Origin: Pelagibacterium luteolum
Lineage (GTDB): Bacteria > Pseudomonadota > Alphaproteobacteria > Rhizobiales > Devosiaceae
Direction: 5' to 3'
Length of the DNA stretch: 64,000 bases
Assembly (NCBI RefSeq): GCF_900100665.1
Contig: NZ_FNCS01000002.1
Coordinates: 1-64,000, forward strand
A program made the position numbers and the translations under genes. The notes below the pieces were generated by a model. It was not told the DNA's origin, did no database searches, and saw nothing but the letters and a program-made list of their open reading frames with translations. Positions 1 to 7,511 of this stretch are shown here, one piece after another (within the stretch, counting starts at the first letter, position 1; every line of letters begins with the position of its first letter).

Positions 1-85
1 GTGCTGTGTGGACAGAAGATATTTGCCGAGCGAGTGGAGCATGGCGTGCTTGCGCCGTGGGCCCGCAGGACGCAGCGCCTCAACC

Positions 86-277
86 TCATCGTCCAGCCAT
101 GTCGTCGTTGATCGAGTAGCGTTGTCCGAGCAACGTATCCGGCGCGCCCACTTTGACGTCCCCGAGCTGCCAGAGGTAATTCCCGTCACCGTCCTTCAGC
201 TTGCGAATGGCGGCCAAGGTTGTGTCGGAGAACATAAACCGCGCCTTCGGCGAACGGCGGTATGGGAATTTTCCCAT
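86..277 (-). pseudogene. Phage HK97-type major capsid protein fragment
   Basis: The 63-residue frame contains a stretch (FMFSDTTLAAIRKLKDGDG, then NYLWQ and DTLLG, then NDDM) that resembles the C-terminal third of HK97-fold phage major capsid proteins. A complete capsid protein is about 400 residues, so most of the gene is absent. The frame closes immediately after NDDMAG, where the family normally continues for 30 or more residues, so the end also looks broken, possibly by a frameshift. An AGGAGG sits seven bases before the ATG, so translation is possible. No other phage gene is recognisable nearby, so this is read as a prophage relic. The assignment rests on remembered family motifs only. 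Confidence 0.6.
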
Positions 278-352
278 GGGTCTTCCTCCTTTAGGCGCGC
301 AGAAAGCCGTGGCGCCGGTCTGCGCAGGTTGTCGATCGGTGATTTCGGTAGT

Positions 353-580
353 TTAGTTAGCGCGCCAGCGGCCCGCTGTGCGCGTGTAGACGGTGTCCAG
401 CTGCCCATCCGAGGCGGTCTGGATTTGCCGCACTGATGGATCAATCCGCTCAAAGAATGCAATGCAGCCGTCCATGTCGGTGCATCCGCCATCCGCCACG
501 ATGAGCATGCCCACCCGCATCCCGAAGTCGTAGGTCAACGATAGCGGGAAGCACTGCAGCTCTTTATGAAAGTCGCTCAC
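353..580 (-). CDS. Small hypothetical protein
   Basis: A 75-residue frame with a GTG start (MSDFHKELQ) and the segment DGGCTDMDGCIAFFERIDP. I do not recognise the family. It has two cysteines and no clear signal peptide or membrane segment. It lies just upstream of the phage capsid relic on the same strand and could belong to the same decayed element. The ribosome-binding site is weak (TTTTGG), so it may not be translated. Confidence 0.35.
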   Translation of the reverse strand: MSDFHKELQCFPLSLTYDFGMRVGMLIVADGGCTDMDGCIAFFERIDPSVRQIQTASDGQLDTVYTRTAGRWRAN

Positions 581-737
581 CCAAAACTAGCGTCAGCGCC
601 TTAATGCAACGCTGATATCGCTCGCTTAGCGCTCAAATCGCAGTCGTTTAGATCGGCGCAGTGGGCGACTTCGGGAATGTCGCAGAGAGTTATGAGCAGG
701 AAATGCCCCGCCCGGACTGGCCGGACGGGAGTGTGCT

Positions 738-1577
738 TTAGGGGATTTGGACGGTGACTCGCATGAATGAGGCGGGTATCGTCGTGCTGTTGTTGGTGGT
801 GGCCTGGTTTTGTCTGTTGAACAGCAGATCGAGTTCTCTCCAGAGGTCTTCGGCTTTTCCTGATTTGGTTGCCGCCTCGAAGGCGTTCATGGTCGGGCCG
901 TAGAAACTGCGGAACCTCTCGAGAAATTCGGAGGCCGGTCCCGGGTGATTGAACACGTAGGTGTCCTTCTCGCAGGTGATGTTGGCGCGGGGAATGCCGG
1001 CAGCCTCGAAACGCTCCCTGACTGTCTCTTCCGAGCCCCATGTCATCGGGCTGACGAAGCCTTCCGGTGGCGGTGGTGAATAGGCGGAACTGATCCTGAG
1101 TATCTGCGCCACCAGCGTCGGGTCGCCGGGTATCCAATTGCCCATCACAATCCTGCCGCCGGGCCTCGTGACCCGCACCATTTCCTTGGCCACATCGCCG
1201 GGTCGGGGCGCAAACATGGCACCGAAGATCGAGACGACAAGATCGAAGCGCTTGTCTTCAAGATGGGCGAGATCGCTCGCGTCCCCCTCTTCAAAGCGGA
1301 TGTTGGAAAGCCCCAAGGTCCGGGCACGCGCATTGCCCGCGGCAACCAGGTTGCGCGCGATATCGACGCCGAGCACGTCCGCCCCGGCCTGCGCCAAGGG
1401 TATGGCTGTGGTGCCATCACCACACCCGAGGTCGAGCACCCGCATGCCCTTCTTGACGCCGAGCGATTTAACGAGGTCCTCGCCACTCTCGCGCATCGCC
1501 GCAGCGATGCGGGTGAAATCACCTTTTTCCCAAAGCGCCTTATTCGCGTTGGGAGCAACAGTCGGTTTGATGTTCAT
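738..1577 (-). CDS. Class I SAM-dependent methyltransferase
   Basis: A 279-residue Rossmann-fold methyltransferase. Motif I is VLDLGCGDGTT near residue 50, the acidic ribose-binding loop is GVDIARN, and a later RPGGRIVMGNW segment matches the post-II/III region of UbiE/Methyltransf_11 enzymes. The substrate cannot be read from the sequence. The start at MNIKPTV is chosen because GAAAGGAAACT precedes it; an upstream in-frame start would add 22 residues without a ribosome-binding site. It lies 104 bases downstream of a winged-helix regulator on the same strand, so the two are probably co-transcribed. Confidence 0.85.
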   Translation of the reverse strand: MNIKPTVAPNANKALWEKGDFTRIAAAMRESGEDLVKSLGVKKGMRVLDLGCGDGTTAIPLAQAGADVLGVDIARNLVAAGNARARTLGLSNIRFEEGDASDLAHLEDKRFDLVVSIFGAMFAPRPGDVAKEMVRVTRPGGRIVMGNWIPGDPTLVAQILRISSAYSPPPPEGFVSPMTWGSEETVRERFEAAGIPRANITCEKDTYVFNHPGPASEFLERFRSFYGPTMNAFEAATKSGKAEDLWRELDLLFNRQNQATTNNSTTIPASFMRVTVQIP

Positions 1578-1681
1578 ATCCAGTTTCCTTTCAACACTGA
1601 ACGAAACCAGAAAATCACCCGGACATGCTGCTCGATAGTCCACGAAATGGAGCGCCCTGATACAGGTTCTGGAGCGCCTTG

Positions 1682-2383
1682 TTAGGCCACCGCACGTTGT
1701 GCTGCAGCGGCTGCATAGCTGCTGCGCACCATCCAGCGTTCCAGCGAGGCAATGAGCCTTCGGTCACCGATCAGAGCGATCTTGTTGGCGTGTATCTCAC
1801 TGGACAGGCTGGTCCACCCCATCCATGCCGAGGTCATCGCTTTCAGATCCGCCCTGATGAAAAGATCGACGTCGTGCCCGGGATCAAGCAGGCACAGATC
1901 GACGGGCCGTCCGGGACGCGCGACCAACCAGTAATGCCGCTCTTCCTGTGCCAGTTCAGGATACGTGAACTGGATCACCGTCGTTCTGCCGCGAGGCAGG
2001 ACATTGGCGTCGATCTTGCGGCGCATGTTCCACATCAAGAGACCTGCATCGAGCTTTTCGAGCGAGATTTCTCTGTCGATGTTGCGATGCGCCCATTTTC
2101 CCAGAGCCTGTACGACAGGCTCCAATTCATCGGCCATGGGTGTCGTGGCATAGCCCGGCTCACCAGCCTCGAAGCCGGTGCGGCGAACGAGGCCGTGGTG
2201 TTCCATCTCCTTGAGGCGCTTCGAGAGAAGCGTGGGGGAAATACCGGGTACGCCGCGGCGGATCTCGTTGAAGCGCCGCGCGCCGTGGGATAGTTCGCTC
2301 AGGATGAGCAGTGTCCAGCGCGGCTCGATGATCTCGCAGGCCTTGGCCACCGGACAAAAGCTGTTGTAGCTATCGGATGACAT
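1682..2383 (-). CDS. HxlR/winged-helix transcriptional regulator
   Basis: A 233-residue protein. The N-terminal third is an HxlR-type winged helix: a Cys-containing start (FCPVAKACEIIEPRW), then LLILSELSHGARRFNEI and LSKRLKEMEHHGLVRR. The C-terminal extension of about 110 residues looks like an SCP2-like or ligand-binding add-on seen in some HxlR members. The start MSSDSYN has GGGAGAGAAGTC in front; the longer frame has 31 extra residues and no such signal. It probably controls itself and the downstream methyltransferase; the conserved cysteine could serve redox or electrophile sensing (inference). Confidence 0.8.
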   Translation of the reverse strand: MSSDSYNSFCPVAKACEIIEPRWTLLILSELSHGARRFNEIRRGVPGISPTLLSKRLKEMEHHGLVRRTGFEAGEPGYATTPMADELEPVVQALGKWAHRNIDREISLEKLDAGLLMWNMRRKIDANVLPRGRTTVIQFTYPELAQEERHYWLVARPGRPVDLCLLDPGHDVDLFIRADLKAMTSAWMGWTSLSSEIHANKIALIGDRRLIASLERWMVRSSYAAAAAQRAVA

Positions 2384-2539
2384 GACTTCTCTCCCAAAGA
2401 CATATCCTGAACACCGGACCTGACCAGGCGTCCAGTCCAGAAAATGTAGCATCTCGAGATGGAAAAATAAGGGCATGCGAGCGCCTGCCCTGCGCCCCCT
2501 GCCAGGTAACGCCTATCGTCCTGATATCAATAATATCTC

Positions 2540-3175
2540 TCAGGGCGTCCATGCTTGATGTTCGTGCGCCAGCCAGACGGACTGGGGATCGAGATCGCGT
2601 ACTCGGAGCTGACCCACGGTGGCGGGCTGGTCGAGCTCGCCAAACCAGACCGCCACGTCGCCGCCCACAATGATCGGGCGGTCGTCGGTTTCGATCACCA
2701 CCACCTGCATGCCGGCCGTATGTCCCGGCGCAGGCAGCAGGCGCAGACCGGGCAGCAGTTCGAATTCGCCGTCCACCGCCACATACTGCACGCCGGGCGC
2801 ATCGACCCATTCGCGAAGAGGATATTCGGTTGCATTGCTGCGCGCGTCTTCAAGTTCGCGCCGCTGAACATAGATGGGCTTGCCGGCAAACAGATGGTTG
2901 CCGCCGCAATGGTCGGCGTGCAAATGGGTGTTGATCACGATGTCGATTGTGGACAAATCCAGCTTCTGCCGATCGAGCGGATGCAGGATTGGATCGAAGG
3001 CGGCGACCACACTTGGGTGCAGCTCGGTCATTCCGGTATCGACCAGCACACGGGCATCCGGGTGATCGATCAGGTGCACATAGACGGGCATGATTTCGCC
3101 CTCCACATGCAGTTCAGCCACCAGGATCGGGGTAACGGTAATCGCCGTTGCAAGGGTTATCGGGTCTCTCCACAA
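2540..3175 (-). CDS. Metallo-beta-lactamase-fold N-acylhomoserine lactonase-like protein
   Basis: A 211-residue metallo-beta-lactamase-fold hydrolase. The dinuclear metal site is visible: HLHADH at residues 84-89, GHTAG in the middle and a GGDVAV aspartate further on, with a late AHEH. The VLVDTGM before the metal motif and overall size match the AiiA/AttM lactonase branch, so opening of acylhomoserine lactones is the best guess, though related lactonases and glyoxalase-like enzymes share the motifs. The TTG start keeps the N-terminal strands conserved in the family; an internal ATG at 3091 has a better ribosome-binding site (GGAGGG) but would drop them. It follows the DHFR-like gene by 9 bases, so the pair form an operon. 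Confidence 0.75.
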   Translation of the reverse strand: MWRDPITLATAITVTPILVAELHVEGEIMPVYVHLIDHPDARVLVDTGMTELHPSVVAAFDPILHPLDRQKLDLSTIDIVINTHLHADHCGGNHLFAGKPIYVQRRELEDARSNATEYPLREWVDAPGVQYVAVDGEFELLPGLRLLPAPGHTAGMQVVVIETDDRPIIVGGDVAVWFGELDQPATVGQLRVRDLDPQSVWLAHEHQAWTP

Positions 3176-3184
3176 GGGCGCGGA

Positions 3185-3718
3185 TCACGCCGGGACGTAG
3201 CTCAGCCTCATGACATTGTCATCGACCTGCTCGCTGCCAGCCAGACGGAGAGGCGGGCGCGCCGCGGCAAAAAATGGCGTCCCCTCGCCAAGCACTTCCG
3301 GATGCAGGTAGATGCGGTATTCATCGATCAAGCCCAGTTCGGTGAGGCTGCGGGCCAGATTGGGTCCGCCAACGTCGATCTCGCCATCTAATTCGGCCTT
3401 GAGCTTGCGGACCTCGGTCTCCAGATCCCCCTGCACCAGCGTTGCATTGGGCCCGACCGCGGTCAGGGTGCTCGACACCACCCATTTCGGCACCTTGCGC
3501 CACGCCACGGCAAATTTGTGCTCTGCAGCGCCCCACTCAGGTTGGTCATCATCCCAATAGGTCATCAGCTCATAAAGATGCCGCCCATAAAGACTGCCGG
3601 CGAGACCGTTGGTTTGCTCGATGAAATGTCGGAACAGTTTTGGACTTGGTGGCCCCACGCGCATGTGGTCGACATAGCCGTCCAGCGATTGGTTCATCCC
3701 AAAGAAAATCCTCGCCAT
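3185..3718 (-). CDS. Dihydrofolate reductase/RibD C-terminal-like reductase
   Basis: A 177-residue protein of the RibD_C/DHFR-like superfamily (YwjB/YyaP type): MARIFFGMNQSLDGYVD at the start, a central PKWVVSSTL strand and the nucleotide-binding GGPNLARSL with ELGLIDEYRIYLHPEVLGEG near the end. Members bind NADPH, but most of this stand-alone branch have no proven substrate and are not folate enzymes. The start is supported by GGGAGG seven bases ahead. It is first in a two-gene unit with the lactonase-like gene and divergent from an HxlR regulator 123 bases away. Confidence 0.8.
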   Translation of the reverse strand: MARIFFGMNQSLDGYVDHMRVGPPSPKLFRHFIEQTNGLAGSLYGRHLYELMTYWDDDQPEWGAAEHKFAVAWRKVPKWVVSSTLTAVGPNATLVQGDLETEVRKLKAELDGEIDVGGPNLARSLTELGLIDEYRIYLHPEVLGEGTPFFAAARPPLRLAGSEQVDDNVMRLSYVPA

Positions 3719-3841
3719 CCCTAACCTCCCTGTAATGTGCGACACCCTGCCGTGCCTGCTGCCATGGTTCCCAAGACTGTGGTAACAGTCAGACCATGGT
3801 GAAAACCACCTCGATTTTACAACCAGTTTTGTGGTGATCCT
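3719..3841. promoter_or_regulatory. Divergent promoter region with inverted-repeat operator candidate
   Basis: This 123-base gap separates two divergent units. It holds ACCA/TGGT half-sites arranged as inverted repeats: ACCATGGT near 3793, GGTGAAAACCACC just after, and ACAACC...GTGGT near 3820-3835. HxlR regulators bind short palindromes in their own divergent promoters, so these are candidate operators. No exact -35/-10 pair is claimed. Confidence 0.45.
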
Positions 3842-4327
3842 ATGAGGCTAAGACGCTCCGGCTGCCCGATCAATTTAACGCTTGAAAGCTTTGGTGACCG
3901 ATGGAGCCTCATCATCCTGCGGGACCTAATGTTTGGCGGCCGCCGTCGTAGCTTCCGGTCGTTTCTCACCGAAAGCATTGAAGGCATTGCATCCAACATT
4001 CTCTCGGACCGCCTGCAGCGCCTGACCGCCAGTGGTCTGCTCACACGTGCGCCCGACCCCAGCCACAAACAGCGGGTGCTCTACAGCCTGACGGAAAGCG
4101 CTATCGAGTTGGTCCCCCTTATGGCGTTCATGGGAAGCTGGAGCATTCGGCACGCGCAGCCGTCCATCGAACTTTCAGCCCGCGCCAAGGTTCTCGAGGA
4201 CGGCGGTCCGCAATTGTGGACCGAATTCATGGATGAGTTACGCCATATTCACCTTGGGTTACCCGCACCCCAAACATCGGCCCTCGCCGCAATGCAGAAG
4301 GCATACGAAGCCTCCATGGCAAGCTAG
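3842..4327 (+). CDS. HxlR family transcriptional regulator
   Basis: A 161-residue single-domain winged-helix protein. The signature is at the very start: RSGCPINLTLESFGDRWSL, followed by ILRDLMFGG and ILSDRLQRLTASGLL. The conserved N-terminal cysteine, used for redox or electrophile sensing in several HxlR proteins, is present. It is divergent from the DHFR-like/lactonase-like pair, which is the likely target. The ribosome-binding site is weak, so the ATG at 3842 is the best available rather than certain. Confidence 0.85.
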   Translation: MRLRRSGCPINLTLESFGDRWSLIILRDLMFGGRRRSFRSFLTESIEGIASNILSDRLQRLTASGLLTRAPDPSHKQRVLYSLTESAIELVPLMAFMGSWSIRHAQPSIELSARAKVLEDGGPQLWTEFMDELRHIHLGLPAPQTSALAAMQKAYEASMAS

Positions 4328-4392
4328 ATCGACGCTCCGCGATTGTCTGCGTCGATGGCTCGTTACAACCTCGCGTTCCGGTCCTGAGATAT

Positions 4393-4770
4393 TCAGATTT
4401 TGGTGTCAGGCTGGGGCTCGCGGGCGGCGATGCGGCGGCGGGGTGCCGGCACGTCGGGGGCGCCTTCGGATCGGTCGCGGTGAAGGGCCGCGCGGGAGAG
4501 GAGCATCAGGGTCACCGGGGTGGTGATCACCACGAAGGCCGCGATCAGTATCTCGTGCATCACAGGGCGCCCCTCGGCGAGGGTGAAGTAGAGTGCTGAT
4601 GCGAAGATGATGCCGACCATGCCAAAGCTCGTCCCAAGCGTGGGACCGTGGATGCGGGCATAAAAAGCGTTGAAGCGCGCAAGACCGATGCAGCCGAGCA
4701 AGGTCAGCCCTGCCCCGCCAACGATCAGGATTGCAAAGGCGATAGCGCCCCAAAGAGGTATGGCATTCAT
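4393..4770 (-). CDS. mrpG: Na+/H+ antiporter subunit G
   Basis: A 125-residue MnhG/PhaG-family membrane protein with three predicted helices: GAIAFAILIVGGAGLTLLG, then GTSFGMVGIIFASALYF and LIAAFVVITTPVTLMLL. The RIHGPTLGTS motif between helices one and two is typical of the family. The start overlaps the mrpF stop by 4 bases (ATGA). It is the last gene of the operon and closes the membrane complex that exchanges Na+ or K+ for protons. The C-terminal tail is basic, probably cytoplasmic. Confidence 0.93.
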   Translation of the reverse strand: MNAIPLWGAIAFAILIVGGAGLTLLGCIGLARFNAFYARIHGPTLGTSFGMVGIIFASALYFTLAEGRPVMHEILIAAFVVITTPVTLMLLSRAALHRDRSEGAPDVPAPRRRIAAREPQPDTKI

Positions 4771-5048
4771 TCGATGACCTCGCCGCGCATGAGGAATTTC
4801 GCCAGGGCAACTGTGCTGACAAAGCCGAGCATGCCGATGATCAGAGCGACCTCGAAATAGACCGAACTGCCGGAGCGGATGCCGACGGTCACCAGCATGA
4901 GCATGCCGGTGATGTAAAAGGCATCAAGCGCCAGGACCCGGTCCTGAGCCCGGGGCCCGACGACCATGCGGAATACGGTGAGAAGCATGCCCACACCCAG
5001 CATCACCTGGGCAATGATGAGGGAAAAATCGATGATGGTTGCGCTCAT
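4767..5048 (-). CDS. mrpF: Na+/H+ antiporter subunit F
   Basis: A 93-residue MnhF/MrpF protein with three helices and the family motif RMVVGPRAQDRVLALD between the first and second, followed by the membrane helix FYITGMLMLVTVGI. Its start overlaps the mrpE stop by 4 bases and its stop overlaps mrpG. It has no activity alone; in characterised Mrp systems all small subunits are required for assembly of the antiporter complex. Confidence 0.93.
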   Translation of the reverse strand: MSATIIDFSLIIAQVMLGVGMLLTVFRMVVGPRAQDRVLALDAFYITGMLMLVTVGIRSGSSVYFEVALIIGMLGFVSTVALAKFLMRGEVIE

Positions 5049-5533
5049 GCAAAAATCTCCAGAAGGCGTCGCTCATACCTTTTGGTGATGAGGTCGATCC
5101 ACTGTTCCTCATCGACCAGATCGAGGACGTGGAGCAGCAATTCCCCTGCCTCTTCGTCAAATTCGAGCCACACTGTACCGGGCGTGGCCGTGAGGATTAT
5201 CGACAGGAACGCCAGCGCCGTGTGGTCTCGCAGTTTCAGCGGTACGCGCAGGAAGCCGGCGACACGGGGCGAATTGCCATGGGTGAGGATAACCCACGCG
5301 ACGGCGGCGTTGGAGCGGACGATATCGGCGAGGACCACGAATACGAGTTCGACGGCCTTCCATGGCTTGCCCATTTTCGGCTTGTCGAGGCCAAGGCTGC
5401 GGGTTGCCAGTCCGGCCGAAAGTCCGATCGCAAGGCCGAGAATGAGATTGCCGACCGATGCGCTCTGCTGAAGGATTAGCCAGAACAGCGTGAGCGCGAT
5501 GGTCAGAATGGGATGGGGGAGTATCCTGGTCAT
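5045..5533 (-). CDS. mrpE: Na+/H+ antiporter subunit E
   Basis: A 162-residue MnhE-family protein. Two N-terminal helices (ILTIALTLFWLILQQ and VGNLILGLAIGLSAG) precede a cytoplasmic domain containing AFLSIILTATPGTVWLEFDE, a conserved block of the family. The start MTRILPHP overlaps the mrpD stop by 4 bases; the longer open frame upstream reads through mrpD in the wrong phase and is not used. Its C-terminus overlaps mrpF. Confidence 0.92.
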   Translation of the reverse strand: MTRILPHPILTIALTLFWLILQQSASVGNLILGLAIGLSAGLATRSLGLDKPKMGKPWKAVELVFVVLADIVRSNAAVAWVILTHGNSPRVAGFLRVPLKLRDHTALAFLSIILTATPGTVWLEFDEEAGELLLHVLDLVDEEQWIDLITKRYERRLLEIFA

Positions 5534-7167
5534 GGCAGTTCTCCCCGACCGGGATAGGGTACCGGCTGCGAGGTCATGACACCGTCGACGTAAGCCACAG
5601 GATTGTGGAGTTCTGCTGCTGCGGCTTCGAAATAGGTCATGGAGGGCCCGGCAAATATCGTCAGCGCCAGACATGCGCCGATGAGCACGGTGATGGGGAC
5701 GATTTCCACGATGCCGATGGCCGGGGCCATGTCCTCGCGCGTGGCCCAGAAGGTATTGATCCCACCACGAAGCATGGCGATGAGAACCGCGAGACCCGAC
5801 GCGATCAAAAGGGTCACCGCAGCCCAATCGGCGCCGGCAAACTGGGTGCCGGGCGTACCTGCATCAACACCGATGATACCCGCCAGGATCGCGAACTTGG
5901 CGATGAAGCCCGAAAAGGGCGGCATGCCGGCGATGAGCAGCGCGCAGGCGATGAAGCTGATGCCGAGAATTGCGAGCTTGCCAGGGATCGGGATGCCGAC
6001 TTCTTCTTCGTCCGGCAGCACGTCCTCGTCCTCAAAGCCAAACGCTTCCATGGTGACGGCGAGAACGTCGGCACCGGCCATGCGCCCGCGTTCGATCAGT
6101 TCAACCAGCATGAACAGTGCCGCCAGCGCGAGCGTCGAGCCGACCATGTAGTAAAAGGCTCCGGCGGCCACTTCCACGCCGCCGATACCGATTGCCGTGA
6201 GCATTGTGCCTGAGGATACGATGACGGCGTAGGAGGTGAGGCGCGCCAAGCCTTGCGAGGCGAGCACACCGACCGAGCCGAAGATCAGTGTCGCTAGGCC
6301 TCCGATCAACAGCCAGTTCTGGGCAAGACCGCCCGAAGGGCCGGTATCGAGGCCAAAGACCAGCAATGACAGGCGCCAGATGATATAGATGCCGACCTTG
6401 GAAAGGATGGCAAAAATGGCGGCGACTGGTGATACGGCAGCCGTGTAGGTCGAGGGCAGCCAGAAGCAGAGCGGCCACATACCCGCCTTCACCAGAAACG
6501 CGATGCCAAGCACCGCCGCACCGATTTCGAGCAGCATCCGATCGGCATCGGAGACTTCGGGCACACGCATGGCGAGTTCTGCCATGTTGAGCGTGCCGGT
6601 GACGCCGTAGATGAGGCTGACGCCGACGAGGAAAACCGATGAGGCGACGAGGTTGATCGCAATGTAATGCAGGCCCGAGCGGACCTTGGCGACCGTCGAG
6701 GCATGCAGCAGCAGGCCATAGGATGCGGCCAGCATGATCTCGAAAAAGACGAAGAGATTGAACAAATCGCCGGTCAGAAAGGCGCCGTTGACCCCCGCGA
6801 CAAGGAACAGGAACAGCGTATGGAAATGCGGCCCTGCCCCATTCCAGCGCGCCGAGGCAAAGCTCATGGCGGTCAGGCCGAGCACTGCGGTCAGGGTCAC
6901 CATGATCGCGGCGGCCCTGTCAGCAACAAGGACGATGCCGAAGATCGGCGACCAGTTGCCCAGATGATAGACGCCCACCCATGTGTCGTCGCCCAGTCCA
7001 CTGGTAAGGACCAGAAGCGCTATGGCGATACCCAGCAAGGCGACCATCGTTGTGGCCACCGCGATGGCCTTGGCGATCTTGTGCTGGTCTTTAAAGAGCA
7101 GCAAGAAGGCGCCCACCGCGAGCGGCAGGAGAATGGGCAGGATAACGGCGTGGTCGAGTGGGGTCAT
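5530..7167 (-). CDS. mrpD: Na+/H+ antiporter subunit D (NuoN/NuoM-like)
   Basis: A 545-residue polytopic protein of the proton_antipo_M family, homologous to NuoM/NuoN of complex I and usually about 500 residues with 14 helices. It shows a conserved glutamate in the helix NLFVFFEIMLAASYG and lysines in later helices (FLVKAGMWPLCFWLP), the residues thought to carry protons. About 45 acidic residues form a loop (EDEDVLPDEEEVG) around residue 380-395 that is not typical and may be cytoplasmic. The start overlaps mrpC by 4 bases. Confidence 0.93.
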   Translation of the reverse strand: MTPLDHAVILPILLPLAVGAFLLLFKDQHKIAKAIAVATTMVALLGIAIALLVLTSGLGDDTWVGVYHLGNWSPIFGIVLVADRAAAIMVTLTAVLGLTAMSFASARWNGAGPHFHTLFLFLVAGVNGAFLTGDLFNLFVFFEIMLAASYGLLLHASTVAKVRSGLHYIAINLVASSVFLVGVSLIYGVTGTLNMAELAMRVPEVSDADRMLLEIGAAVLGIAFLVKAGMWPLCFWLPSTYTAAVSPVAAIFAILSKVGIYIIWRLSLLVFGLDTGPSGGLAQNWLLIGGLATLIFGSVGVLASQGLARLTSYAVIVSSGTMLTAIGIGGVEVAAGAFYYMVGSTLALAALFMLVELIERGRMAGADVLAVTMEAFGFEDEDVLPDEEEVGIPIPGKLAILGISFIACALLIAGMPPFSGFIAKFAILAGIIGVDAGTPGTQFAGADWAAVTLLIASGLAVLIAMLRGGINTFWATREDMAPAIGIVEIVPITVLIGACLALTIFAGPSMTYFEAAAAELHNPVAYVDGVMTSQPVPYPGRGELP

Positions 7168-7511
7168 TGGCCGGGCTCCCTTCCGTCGACGTGATCAGTG
7201 CCGGTCTGCCCGCGCGAGACGATCAGGACGACGAGGAACAGTGCCGTCATGGCAAAGCCGATGACGATCGCGGTGAGGACGAGCGCTTGTGGCAGAGGAT
7301 CGGTGAAGACCGACGTGTCCATAGGCATATTGGGATCGATCACCGGTGGCAGACCAGTGCCAAGCCGCCCCATCGCAAAGATGAAGAGATTGACGGCATA
7401 GGACAGCAAGGACAGTCCGATAATGACCTGAAAGCTGCGCGGACGCAGGATGAGCCAGACGCCAGAACCCGCCAAAACGCCGATGCCGATTGCCAAAATG
7501 AGTTCCATCAT
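7164..7511 (-). CDS. mrpC: Na+/H+ antiporter subunit C (NuoK-like)
   Basis: A 115-residue oxidored_q2/MnhC protein, homologous to NuoK, with three helices (LILAIGIGVLAGSGVWLIL, VIIGLSLLSYAVNLFIF and ALVLTAIVIGFAMTALFLVV). The family motif GLSLLSYAVNL and DPLPQALVLTAIVIG are both present. It overlaps mrpAB upstream and mrpD downstream by 4 bases each, indicating translational coupling. It forms part of the ion-translocating core. Confidence 0.93.
   Translation of the reverse strand: MMELILAIGIGVLAGSGVWLILRPRSFQVIIGLSLLSYAVNLFIFAMGRLGTGLPPVIDPNMPMDTSVFTDPLPQALVLTAIVIGFAMTALFLVVLIVSRGQTGTDHVDGREPGQ

Noticed and set aside
601-1137. A 178-codon frame overlapping the methyltransferase gene
   Set aside because: It is out of phase with the methyltransferase, which has a clear SAM-binding motif, and shows no domain of its own.
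5534-5827. N-terminal extension of mrpE to a 260-residue protein
   Set aside because: The extra 98 residues are out-of-frame mrpD sequence; MnhE proteins are about 160 residues and the ATG at 5533 overlaps the mrpD stop properly.
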